Source of the DNA: Lentimicrobiaceae bacterium | GTDB taxonomy: Bacteria; Bacteroidota; Bacteroidia; Bacteroidales; SKPS01 | Assembly (NCBI GenBank): GCA_007119395.1 | Contig: SKPS01000128.1 | Location: forward strand, 1 to 5,532 | Direction of reading: 5' to 3' | Length of the DNA: 5,532 nucleotides | Shown here: positions 1 through 5,532 of the stretch, piece after piece | Layout of the letters: every line of letters begins with the position of its first letter | Numbering within the stretch: position 1 is the stretch's first letter | Made by a program: the position numbers and the translations under genes | The notes under the pieces: generated by a model | Database searches by the model: none | Told to the model about the DNA's origin: nothing | Seen by the model: only the letters and a program-made list of their open reading frames with translations

Positions 1-158
1 AAATAGGTGAAGATATCCGCGAATACGACAGCATCTGGGGTTACTCAGTGGGAGAAACAGAGCCCCGTCTCCCGATCTATGAATACCCCGATTACGATTT
101 TGCCGTAACCGATGAAATGACCAACCTGGTGCTGGAATCAACGACGTTAGCCACCTAA
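1..158 (+). CDS. C-terminal end of an unidentified protein (5' truncated by window)
   Basis: An open frame enters from the left edge (first whole codon at position 3) and runs 51 codons to a TAA at 156-158. The other two forward frames stop within the first nine bases, so this is the only one that can be coding here. The visible tail is acidic and rich in aromatic residues, with the stretch PRLPIYEYPDYDF near its middle and a Thr/Leu-rich end (LVLESTTLAT). It contains no membrane segment, cysteine or familiar catalytic motif. I do not recognise the family. In Bacteroidota an amidinotransferase or other arginine-related hydrolase can neighbour rocD, but this tail does not show the expected C-terminal motif of those enzymes, so no function is assigned. 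Coding status is supported by codon-like composition and a clean stop before a non-coding gap. Confidence 0.6.
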   Translation, partial: IGEDIREYDSIWGYSVGETEPRLPIYEYPDYDFAVTDEMTNLVLESTTLAT

Positions 159-199
159 ATCATCAATATTTTCATTGATATGTCCGTGCTGCAAACAAC

Positions 200-229
200 T
201 GTCTCACCAGTCTTGTCATTGGAGAGACA
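200..229 (+). other. Imperfect hairpin in the rocD upstream region
   Basis: TGTCTC (200-205) pairs with GAGACA (224-229). After one A-A mismatch, CCA (207-209) pairs with TGG (220-222), followed by a G-T wobble and a T-A pair that close a 6-nt loop (212-217). No T-tract follows, so it does not look like an intrinsic terminator for the upstream gene. It could be a leader RNA structure, the processed 3' end of the upstream transcript, or an operator-like inverted repeat. The pairing is visible in the sequence; any role is unproven. Confidence 0.35.
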
Positions 230-303
230 ATAACAAGTATACCCATCTGTACATCGATCCGTTGATCCTCTTTCAGACGAATATCAACCTAAAACCTGAT
301 AAA

Positions 304-335
304 ATCGAAACGGCGCCTTCGGGTGGGTATTCGAT
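304..335 (+). other. Hairpin with TTCG-capped apex before the rocD promoter candidate
   Basis: ATCGAA (304-309) is a perfect inverted repeat of TTCGAT (330-335). Inside it, CGCC (314-317) can pair with GGTG (322-325), with one G-T wobble, around the tetraloop TTCG (318-321). A 4x4 unpaired region separates the inner and outer stems. The structure ends 9 bases before the TACCTTTG element at 345. At DNA level the 6-bp repeat could be a protein-binding site; at RNA level it would only form in transcripts starting further upstream. No T-tract follows it. Confidence 0.35.
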
Positions 336-344
336 GAAAATGCA

Positions 345-352
345 TACCTTTG
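345..352 (+). promoter_or_regulatory. Candidate Bacteroidota -7 promoter element for rocD
   Basis: TACCTTTG is an exact match to the TAnnTTTG -7 consensus recognised by the primary sigma factor of Bacteroidota. It would place transcription initiation at roughly 357-362, giving a 5' leader of about 45 nt before the rocD ATG. The usual -33 TTTG is not present at the expected spacing; the closest resemblance is TTCG at 318-321, spaced slightly too far. A short consensus can match by chance, so this is a plausible promoter and not a certain one. Confidence 0.4.
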
Positions 353-405
353 TCGGGTTTTGAAATAACATTCATTCAATTACTAACTATACAATCAAAG
401 CAGTT

Positions 406-1632
406 ATGTTTCAAAGAATTTCATCTAAAGAAGCCATTGCACTTGAAGACAAGTACGGTGCGCACAACTATCATCCATTGCCGGTCGTGTTATCAAAAGG
501 TCGTGGAGCCCGTGTATGGGATGCAGAGGGAAAAGAGTACTACGATTTCCTTTCGGCCTATTCAGCAGTAAACCAAGGACACTGTCATCCGAAGATTGTT
601 GACACCATGAAGGACCAGGCAGAGCGTCTGACCCTCACATCGCGTGCATTTTATAATGATGTACTGGGTGTATTTGAGAAATACATCACTGAGTTTTTCG
701 GATACGACAAGGTGTTGGCGATGAACACCGGTGCAGAGGCGGATGAGACCGCACTGAAGTTGTGCCGTAAGTGGGGCTATCTGAAAAAGGGGATAGCCAA
801 AGATCAGGCGAAGATTGTGGTATGTGAGAACAACTTTCACGGTCGCACCATTACCATTATCTCTATGTCGAGTGATCCTGATGCATACACCGATTATGGT
901 CCCTACACACCTGGTTTCGTAAAGATTCCTTACAACGATCTTTCAGCCCTTGAGCGTGAGTTAAAAGATCCGAATGTAGCCGGCTTTTTAGTGGAGCCCA
1001 TCCAGGGTGAAGCTGGCGTATATGTTCCTGAAGATGGCTATCTGAAGAAGGCATATGACCTTTGCAAAAAGCACAATGTGTTGTTTATTGCCGATGAGGT
1101 ACAGACAGGTATTGCCCGTACGGGTAAGATGCTTGCTTGTGACCATGAAGGGGTTCGTCCTGACATTCTGATTTTGGGTAAAGCGTTATCGGGTGGCGCC
1201 ATGCCTGTAAGTGCGGTATTGGCTGATGATGAGATTATGCTCACCATCAAACCCGGGCAGCACGGATCCACCTTTGGTGGAAACCCGCTGGCGGCACGTG
1301 TGGCACTGGCTGCTCTGGAAGTGGTTAAAGAGGAGAAGCTTGACGAGAGAGCTACCCGCCTGGGTGAAATCTTCCGTCAGAAAATGCGTGATATCGACTC
1401 TCCAATGGTTGAGCTCGTCCGTGGAAAAGGACTTCTCAATGCTGTCGTGATTAAGCCGCACAAAGGCAAAGAGGCCTGGGATGTGTGTGTGAAAATGGCT
1501 GAACTGGGTGTGCTTGCCAAACCCACACATGGCCATATCATCCGCTTTGCTCCCCCTCTGGTTATTACCGATGAAGAGCTGAACGAAGCGTGCGACAGAA
1601 TCAAACAGGCCATCCTGTCGTTTACCGAATAG
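406..1632 (+). CDS. rocD: Ornithine aminotransferase (ornithine--oxo-acid transaminase)
   Basis: A complete 408-residue class III PLP-dependent aminotransferase that transfers the delta-amino group of ornithine to 2-oxoglutarate, giving glutamate-5-semialdehyde and glutamate in the cytoplasm. This connects arginine/ornithine and proline metabolism. The Schiff-base lysine is K259 (ILILGKALSGG). The cofactor-binding Asp and Gln are D230 and Q233 (FIADEVQTG), and the phosphate-binding Thr is T289 (HGSTFGGNP). Substrate-side residues specific to ornithine enzymes are visible: Y22 (AHNYHPLP), Y52 (LSAYSAVNQGH), R147 (FHGRT), E202 (EPIQGEAG) and R380 (IIRFAPP). By my recollection these match human OAT positions with a constant offset of 33, which separates it from acetylornithine or GABA aminotransferases. 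The ATG at 406 has only an A-rich leader and no clear Shine-Dalgarno sequence, as is common in this phylum. The gene appears monocistronic, with its own terminator. Length is normal for the family and the frame is intact. Confidence 0.96.
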   Translation: MFQRISSKEAIALEDKYGAHNYHPLPVVLSKGRGARVWDAEGKEYYDFLSAYSAVNQGHCHPKIVDTMKDQAERLTLTSRAFYNDVLGVFEKYITEFFGYDKVLAMNTGAEADETALKLCRKWGYLKKGIAKDQAKIVVCENNFHGRTITIISMSSDPDAYTDYGPYTPGFVKIPYNDLSALERELKDPNVAGFLVEPIQGEAGVYVPEDGYLKKAYDLCKKHNVLFIADEVQTGIARTGKMLACDHEGVRPDILILGKALSGGAMPVSAVLADDEIMLTIKPGQHGSTFGGNPLAARVALAALEVVKEEKLDERATRLGEIFRQKMRDIDSPMVELVRGKGLLNAVVIKPHKGKEAWDVCVKMAELGVLAKPTHGHIIRFAPPLVITDEELNEACDRIKQAILSFTE

Positions 1633-1658
1633 CGTTTAAGAGATCATTAGATTGATAC

Positions 1659-1702
1659 GGCCCACATCCAGAAAAAAGGGTGTGGGCTTTTTCTTTTTTT
1701 TT
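1659..1702 (+). terminator. Rho-independent terminator of rocD
   Basis: GCCCACA (1660-1666) pairs perfectly with TGTGGGC (1681-1687). The stem is extended inward by a T-G wobble and two C-G pairs (1667-1669 with 1678-1680), leaving an 8-nt A-rich loop. A T-rich tract (five T, one C, nine T) follows at 1688-1702. It begins 27 bases after the rocD stop codon. On the opposite strand the stem is followed by mixed sequence with no T-tract, so it should act mainly on plus-strand transcripts. Confidence 0.9.
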
Positions 1703-1730
1703 GTTGATGTGTCTGTTTTTTGAAACCTGC

Positions 1731-4229
1731 TTAGGGCAATACCGAATAGATCCTCAGGTCCTTATGCAGAAGGCGTGCGGATGTGTGAACGGTTTTGGTT
1801 TCACCCGGTAACAGGTGAAAGAAATTGTCTGAAAACGGAGCATCTCCGTCAGCCGTTTCGAGCACTACGCCGTACACAAATGCATCAGTCCAAATTTTTA
1901 TGGTGGTGCCTTCATCGTTTGTGAAAACCTGGTGGTTGATCTGCGTATTGGACAGAGGGAGGTGTTTCGGTTTCACCGGGAGCGTCACGCTGTTTGAAAG
2001 GGTATCCCGTCCGTGCAGGACCCTTGCAACAAACAGGAGGTCACTCAGTGCAACGCCCTCTGTCAGCGGGAGTGGCCATTCCCATCTGCGGTTTTGGGTA
2101 GTGGGAGTACTGGTTAATTCCCGGTGATGAAAAAGTACGGTTCCATCATGTGTCATAACCGTAACATCCACGGAAACGGTATCGATGGAAGGGTTGTCGT
2201 TGATGTAAACCATTTCAAAGGAGTGGGTGTTGACATTGATGGCAGCCAGGGTTGGGTTAAACAACTCTTTTACTTTGTAGTGCAGCGCCTTCCGTCGACC
2301 GTAGTAGTCTACTGAGGACCACGAGATGGCAGGCCATGTGTCATTGAACTGCCATAAGAGTGATCCCATGCACCATGGTTTTGCTTCGCGGTGTGCGAGG
2401 ATTCCTATGCCGACTCCTTCGGCCTGGAGCATCTGGCTGAATAGGACGAACTGTTCAAACGATTCCGGTTCTGGGAACCACTCATTCATATATTGCAAGA
2501 TCAGCTTGTCGCCTCTTGTGTGTTTTTGATGTGTTGCCATAGATGGGGATCCACGGTGCATTTGATCCTGCGGGATGAACTCTCGGAGCGATGCCATGGG
2601 TGGATAAGCCTGAAAGCCGAATTCGCTCATGAAGCGTGGAACTTTTTCGCGGAACATACTGAACGGCTCTCCGTCGTGCCACACCCCCCAGTAGTGGGCG
2701 CTGCCCCGGTTTACGTGGTCGGGGTCTCCCCTACCCAGCAACGGCGAAGTGTGGATATAGGGCATATCAGGATCAAGTTCTGCAAGCATCGTGGGCAAAA
2801 GCAAATGAAAGATTATTTTATACGCCAGGGCCACTTTAACAGAATCGTCGTAGTGATACCTGTCAGACCAACCCCAGCGGTGCCACCCCTCGCTCACCTC
2901 GTTGTTGCCGCAAAACAGCACAATGGAAGGGTGGTTCCGAAGACGGGTCACCTGGACTTCTACCTCTGCCATTACGCTGACCAGAAAACCGTCATTGTCG
3001 GGATACATCCCACAAGCGAACATAAAGTCCTGCCACACCATGATACCGGCGCTGTCGCACAATCTGTAGAAAAGATCCCTTTCGTACACTCCCCCACCCC
3101 ACACGCGGAGCATGTTCATGCCGGCAAACCGGGCCTCCTTGATCAGCCGGCGGTACTTCTCGTCGGTGGCACGTGCCGGGAAATGGTCAGGGGGCACCCA
3201 GTTGGCACCTTTTGCAAAGATGGGCACACCGTTGATGCGTAGATAAAACGACTCCCCTTTTTCATCCGGCTCCCGCACCAGCTCACTCTTTCGGATGCCT
3301 GTGATCACACGCCGCTCGGCCAGCAGAATCTGCTGCTCGCTCATCACCTGCACAAAAAACTCATACAGGTTCTGGTCACCATACCCTGCCGGCCACCAGT
3401 ACCTGACGGTGTCTTTTAAATCGAACGAAAGGGAAAACCTGTTGATGCCCATCTGTGTCATGACCAGGGTATCGGCCGGCACAATGTCAGGGCTTGCAAT
3501 CGACAAATTAAGAGGGTATGATCCAGTAGAGAAGAGAAGGAAGTCTGCACTGATGCTTTTCAGCGCCTCCCCATTAAACTGTTGACTGATGTGCACATCC
3601 ATAATCCTCACCTGATCGTAGCCTACCAGTAGCACATCACCGGCAAGCCCCATGGAAGGTAGCGCCGGTGCCCAGTCCCAACCGTACTGCCACTGCCCTT
3701 TGCGGGTGAACACCCTGCTGTCTTCAGGCAAAGAGAGGCCGAAGGCCTGCTCTAAAGAGTCTGAGACCAAAACAGGTGGCGAAAAATGCACCTCCAACAA
3801 ATTGATCTCCTTGATATGCTCTTCCGTGATGGGAAACCTGTATTCCATGAACTGGTTGCGGGAGGAGAAGAGGAAACGGCCGTTCAATGTAATGAAGGCG
3901 TATGTATCAATGCTTTTAAAAACCAGTTCCAGTCGTTCTTTTGATGTGAATCGTTGTGAAACGCTGAACTCCAGTGAGTATTTCCAGGTTGAGTCTGACA
4001 CCCACTTCACGAGGTGTTCGTTGGTACCGTAAAAGGGATCGGGTATGATTCCGGCGTTGAACAGGTCTGTGTAGACACATCCGGGCATAGTGGCGGGTAT
4101 GGTGGTGCCGTCGTGCAGGTGGAGCCTCCATCCCTGGTTCAGCACCTGAATGGCTTCCCCCGAACGTGCCAACAGTGAGGCAGGAATCAGTATAAGCAAC
4201 AAGAGCGCAAGCCGGCATAATCGTGTCAT
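1731..4229 (-). CDS. Secreted beta-mannosidase-like glycoside hydrolase, family GH2
   Basis: An 832-residue retaining GH2 glycosidase, predicted to release non-reducing-end beta-D-mannose from manno-oligosaccharides or N-glycan cores. Residues 1-21 form a signal peptide (basic MTRLCR, then a long Leu/Ile run, likely cleavage near SLLA), with no lipobox cysteine, so it is probably soluble in the periplasm. Domains in order: N-terminal jelly roll (about 27-200, with the beta-mannosidase motif QYGWDWAP at 181-188), Ig-like domain (about 205-312), TIM barrel (about 325-640), and C-terminal Ig-like domains (about 655-832). The acid/base is E444 (CGNNE) and the nucleophile E536 (FMSEFGFQ). KGANWVPPD, RVWGGGVYE, WQDFMFAC and WQFNDTWP are further family hallmarks. 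The start at 4229 is preferred over an in-frame start at 4292 because it begins the signal peptide and has AAGG just upstream. Length is close to characterised Bacteroides enzymes. No SusC/SusD or other glycan genes are in the window. The exact substrate is not determinable. Confidence 0.92.
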   Translation of the reverse strand: MTRLCRLALLLLILIPASLLARSGEAIQVLNQGWRLHLHDGTTIPATMPGCVYTDLFNAGIIPDPFYGTNEHLVKWVSDSTWKYSLEFSVSQRFTSKERLELVFKSIDTYAFITLNGRFLFSSRNQFMEYRFPITEEHIKEINLLEVHFSPPVLVSDSLEQAFGLSLPEDSRVFTRKGQWQYGWDWAPALPSMGLAGDVLLVGYDQVRIMDVHISQQFNGEALKSISADFLLFSTGSYPLNLSIASPDIVPADTLVMTQMGINRFSLSFDLKDTVRYWWPAGYGDQNLYEFFVQVMSEQQILLAERRVITGIRKSELVREPDEKGESFYLRINGVPIFAKGANWVPPDHFPARATDEKYRRLIKEARFAGMNMLRVWGGGVYERDLFYRLCDSAGIMVWQDFMFACGMYPDNDGFLVSVMAEVEVQVTRLRNHPSIVLFCGNNEVSEGWHRWGWSDRYHYDDSVKVALAYKIIFHLLLPTMLAELDPDMPYIHTSPLLGRGDPDHVNRGSAHYWGVWHDGEPFSMFREKVPRFMSEFGFQAYPPMASLREFIPQDQMHRGSPSMATHQKHTRGDKLILQYMNEWFPEPESFEQFVLFSQMLQAEGVGIGILAHREAKPWCMGSLLWQFNDTWPAISWSSVDYYGRRKALHYKVKELFNPTLAAINVNTHSFEMVYINDNPSIDTVSVDVTVMTHDGTVLFHHRELTSTPTTQNRRWEWPLPLTEGVALSDLLFVARVLHGRDTLSNSVTLPVKPKHLPLSNTQINHQVFTNDEGTTIKIWTDAFVYGVVLETADGDAPFSDNFFHLLPGETKTVHTSARLLHKDLRIYSVLP

Positions 4230-4234
4230 AGTGC

Positions 4235-4240
4235 ACCTTG
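4235..4240 (-). promoter_or_regulatory. Ribosome binding site supporting the mannosidase start at 4229
   Basis: Read on the minus strand, CAAGGT lies here, so AAGG sits about 6 nt before the ATG at 4229-4227. The alternative in-frame start at 4292 lies in the xseB-mannosidase gap and would add 21 residues ahead of a clear signal peptide. This site therefore favours the downstream start. Confidence 0.5.
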
Positions 4241-4299
4241 GAATTAGTGGTTGAGAAGAAACCGGTTTCACCCCGGCCAAAAGGGTTATCACCCTCTAT

Positions 4300-4509
4300 C
4301 TACTCCTCTTCGTTGATCTCTTTAAGGATCTTCTGCACATCGGCTTCGGTGGTCTTCAGCCGCTGGCGGCAGATCGCTATCAGTTCTGAAGCCCTTTTCA
4401 CTTTTTCTGCCAGCTCATCCACAGGGATCGACTCCCGCTCGATTTCACGAACAATCGACTCCAGCTCCGTCATGGCCTCCTGATAATTCAACTTTTTCTC
4501 TTTGCTCAT
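4300..4509 (-). CDS. xseB: Exodeoxyribonuclease VII small subunit
   Basis: A 69-residue, highly charged helical protein. It is the small subunit of exonuclease VII, which binds several copies onto each XseA chain to form the active enzyme degrading single-stranded DNA into oligonucleotides in the cytoplasm. Family features seen: the N-terminal YQEAMTELESIVREIE helix, the central PVDELAEKVKRASELI segment, and the conserved CRQRLKTTEADVQKIL stretch. The C-terminus is acidic (NEEE). Its ATG overlaps the xseA stop in an ATGA arrangement (4 nt), implying translational coupling that would help match subunit levels. It is complete and of typical length for the family (about 60-85 residues). Confidence 0.95.
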   Translation of the reverse strand: MSKEKKLNYQEAMTELESIVREIERESIPVDELAEKVKRASELIAICRQRLKTTEADVQKILKEINEEE

Positions 4510-5532
4510 GGTGTATCTTCTGTATGTGTGACTTCTGCTTTAATGGATCCATTGTGCAGGGTGATCTCCAGCTCATCGCCCTGTTTCACCGTGGATGCAT
4601 CCCGCAATGCTTTGCCATCCGCTCTGACAATGCTGTAACCTCTCTGCAGTACGTTGTTGGGATGGAGGAGTTGTACATGTCTCTGGTACATCCCGAGTCG
4701 TTCTTCGCTGCGACGAATCCGTTGTGCAGGGAGTTGCACGAGTTTCTCTTTCAATATATTCAACATGCGCATCCCTTCCCGTATGCGTTGCATCGGGGTG
4801 ATACCTGCCTGGGCAGCAAGCCTGTTGAGGAGCGCTTTGTTTCTCTCGGTGAAGAGTCGGGCACCCGATACCACCCGCATAGAGCTCTCATCGACACGAC
4901 GGCGCTCCTGGGCCACAAGGTGTGTGACCAGCTCATTGAGTCTTTCAGCCAAATTTTCTGTCTTAACAGAGAAGTTGTGAAAATGCTGTATGAGTTCGTA
5001 TGCCAGGTCTGTAGGAGTGATGCTGTTGGTATGGCTCACCATCTCCACTACTGTTTCGTTGGTGGAGTGGCCAATTCCGGAGATGACCGGCAACGGAAAC
5101 TTTGCCACCCGGGAGGCCAGGTCGTAGTGATCAAAACAGCTTAATCCCACATCACCACCACCGCCACGAATGATTAACACAGCATCGAAATGGTGTTGTG
5201 CGGTGGCAATTAAATCGAGTTGGTTTCCAATCGAGGCAACCGCTTTGTCGCCTTGCAGCAGCGCGGGAAAAAGCAAGTGAAAAAAGGCATATCCCCATGA
5301 GTTGTTGTCGAGGATATTCCGGAAATCGTGGTACCCTTTGGATGTTTCAACACTGATCACGGCAAGGCGTTGTGGCAGCGGAGGCAGAGAGAGGGAGCGG
5401 TTTCTGTCCCATAACCCCTCCCGCTTTAACCGCTCTATCGTACGGGTTCGCTCCAGCGCCATCTCACCCACAGTGAAAGAGGGGTCTATATCGGCTATCT
5501 GCAACGACAACCCGTACACCGGATGGTAGTTC
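4506..5532 (-). CDS. xseA: Exodeoxyribonuclease VII large subunit (N-terminus beyond window)
   Basis: This is the catalytic subunit of exonuclease VII, which digests single-stranded DNA from both ends and acts in repair and DNA clean-up. About 341 codons are visible. The frame stays open to the right edge (NYHP precedes VYGLSLQIADIDPSFTVGE), so the GTG at 5519 is internal and not the start. The missing part, roughly 100 residues, would be the N-terminal OB-fold DNA-binding domain. Numbering from the GTG codon, the catalytic domain holds D65 (KGYHDF), R118 (IIRGGGG) and H151 (GIGHSTNE). The middle (about 180-280) is the long helical region that binds XseB. The C-terminal segment HPNNVLQRGYSIVRADGKAL is a family signature. 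Where E. coli XseA has a conserved Asp three residues after the His, this protein has N154. It overlaps xseB by 4 nt and is the first visible gene of the minus-strand set. Confidence 0.95.
   Translation of the reverse strand, partial: NYHPVYGLSLQIADIDPSFTVGEMALERTRTIERLKREGLWDRNRSLSLPPLPQRLAVISVETSKGYHDFRNILDNNSWGYAFFHLLFPALLQGDKAVASIGNQLDLIATAQHHFDAVLIIRGGGGDVGLSCFDHYDLASRVAKFPLPVISGIGHSTNETVVEMVSHTNSITPTDLAYELIQHFHNFSVKTENLAERLNELVTHLVAQERRRVDESSMRVVSGARLFTERNKALLNRLAAQAGITPMQRIREGMRMLNILKEKLVQLPAQRIRRSEERLGMYQRHVQLLHPNNVLQRGYSIVRADGKALRDASTVKQGDELEITLHNGSIKAEVTHTEDTP

Noticed and set aside
162..179. Inverted repeat ATCAAT/ATTGAT just after the first gene's stop, considered as a terminator
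   Set aside because: The stem is 6 bp and AT-rich, with no T-tract after it, so it is too weak to call.
175..363. A 62-codon open frame with CPCC near its start, in the rocD upstream gap
   Set aside because: It would start at TTG, has no ribosome binding site or family resemblance, and spans both hairpins and the candidate promoter. It is more likely non-coding.
1660..1687. The rocD terminator hairpin considered as bidirectional
   Set aside because: On the minus strand the sequence after the stem is CGTATCAATC, with no T-tract, so it is not a canonical terminator in that direction.
2493..3242. A 249-codon open frame on the plus strand inside the mannosidase gene
   Set aside because: It lies antisense to the catalytic barrel, which carries clear GH2 motifs. 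Its translation has no recognisable domain and looks like a mirror of biased codon use in the real gene.
4279..4295. Small hairpin on the minus strand just after xseB (AGGGT/ACCCT with a GATA loop), considered as a terminator or attenuator
   Set aside because: The stem has only 5 pairs and about three T follow before GG, so it would terminate poorly; chance pairing is likely.
4524..5144. A 206-codon open frame on the plus strand opposite xseA
   Set aside because: It is antisense to conserved XseA sequence, has no family motifs, and is explained as a shadow frame.
5517..5519. GTG as the start codon of xseA
   Set aside because: The frame remains open to the window edge and encodes NYHP before VYGLSLQI, matching the interior of XseA; the true start lies outside the window.

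Overview
The window looks like ordinary chromosomal sequence from a member of the Bacteroidota, probably the order Bacteroidales. Three things suggest this: the Bacteroidota-type XseA and XseB sequences, a periplasmic GH2 beta-mannosidase resembling those of Bacteroides, and a perfect match to the Bacteroidota -7 promoter element (TAnnTTTG) upstream of a gene that lacks a clear Shine-Dalgarno sequence. The order and phylum are inferred from protein character, not from any marker gene.

Layout, left to right. Positions 1-158 (+) hold the last 51 codons of a gene that I do not recognise. Positions 159-405 are a non-coding leader with two hairpins and a candidate promoter. Positions 406-1632 (+) encode a complete ornithine aminotransferase (rocD), followed by a strong intrinsic terminator at about 1659-1702. 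The remaining genes are on the minus strand and converge on rocD. Read in their own direction they are xseA (5' end beyond the window, 5532-4506), xseB (4509-4300, overlapping xseA by 4 nt) and a secreted beta-mannosidase-like GH2 glycosidase (4229-1731).

The genes fall into three unrelated jobs. RocD links ornithine to glutamate semialdehyde in arginine/proline metabolism. XseA and XseB are the two subunits of exonuclease VII. The mannosidase removes non-reducing-end beta-mannose, probably in the periplasm. The 70-nt gap between xseB and the mannosidase shows no clear promoter or terminator, so the three minus-strand genes may be co-transcribed, but this is not demonstrated.

I found no mobile element, CRISPR array, RNA gene or obviously novel system. 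The points most worth a second look are the structured rocD leader, the unidentified upstream protein tail, an Asp-to-Asn difference in the XseA catalytic motif, and the lack of an obvious terminator for the mannosidase transcript where it meets rocD.
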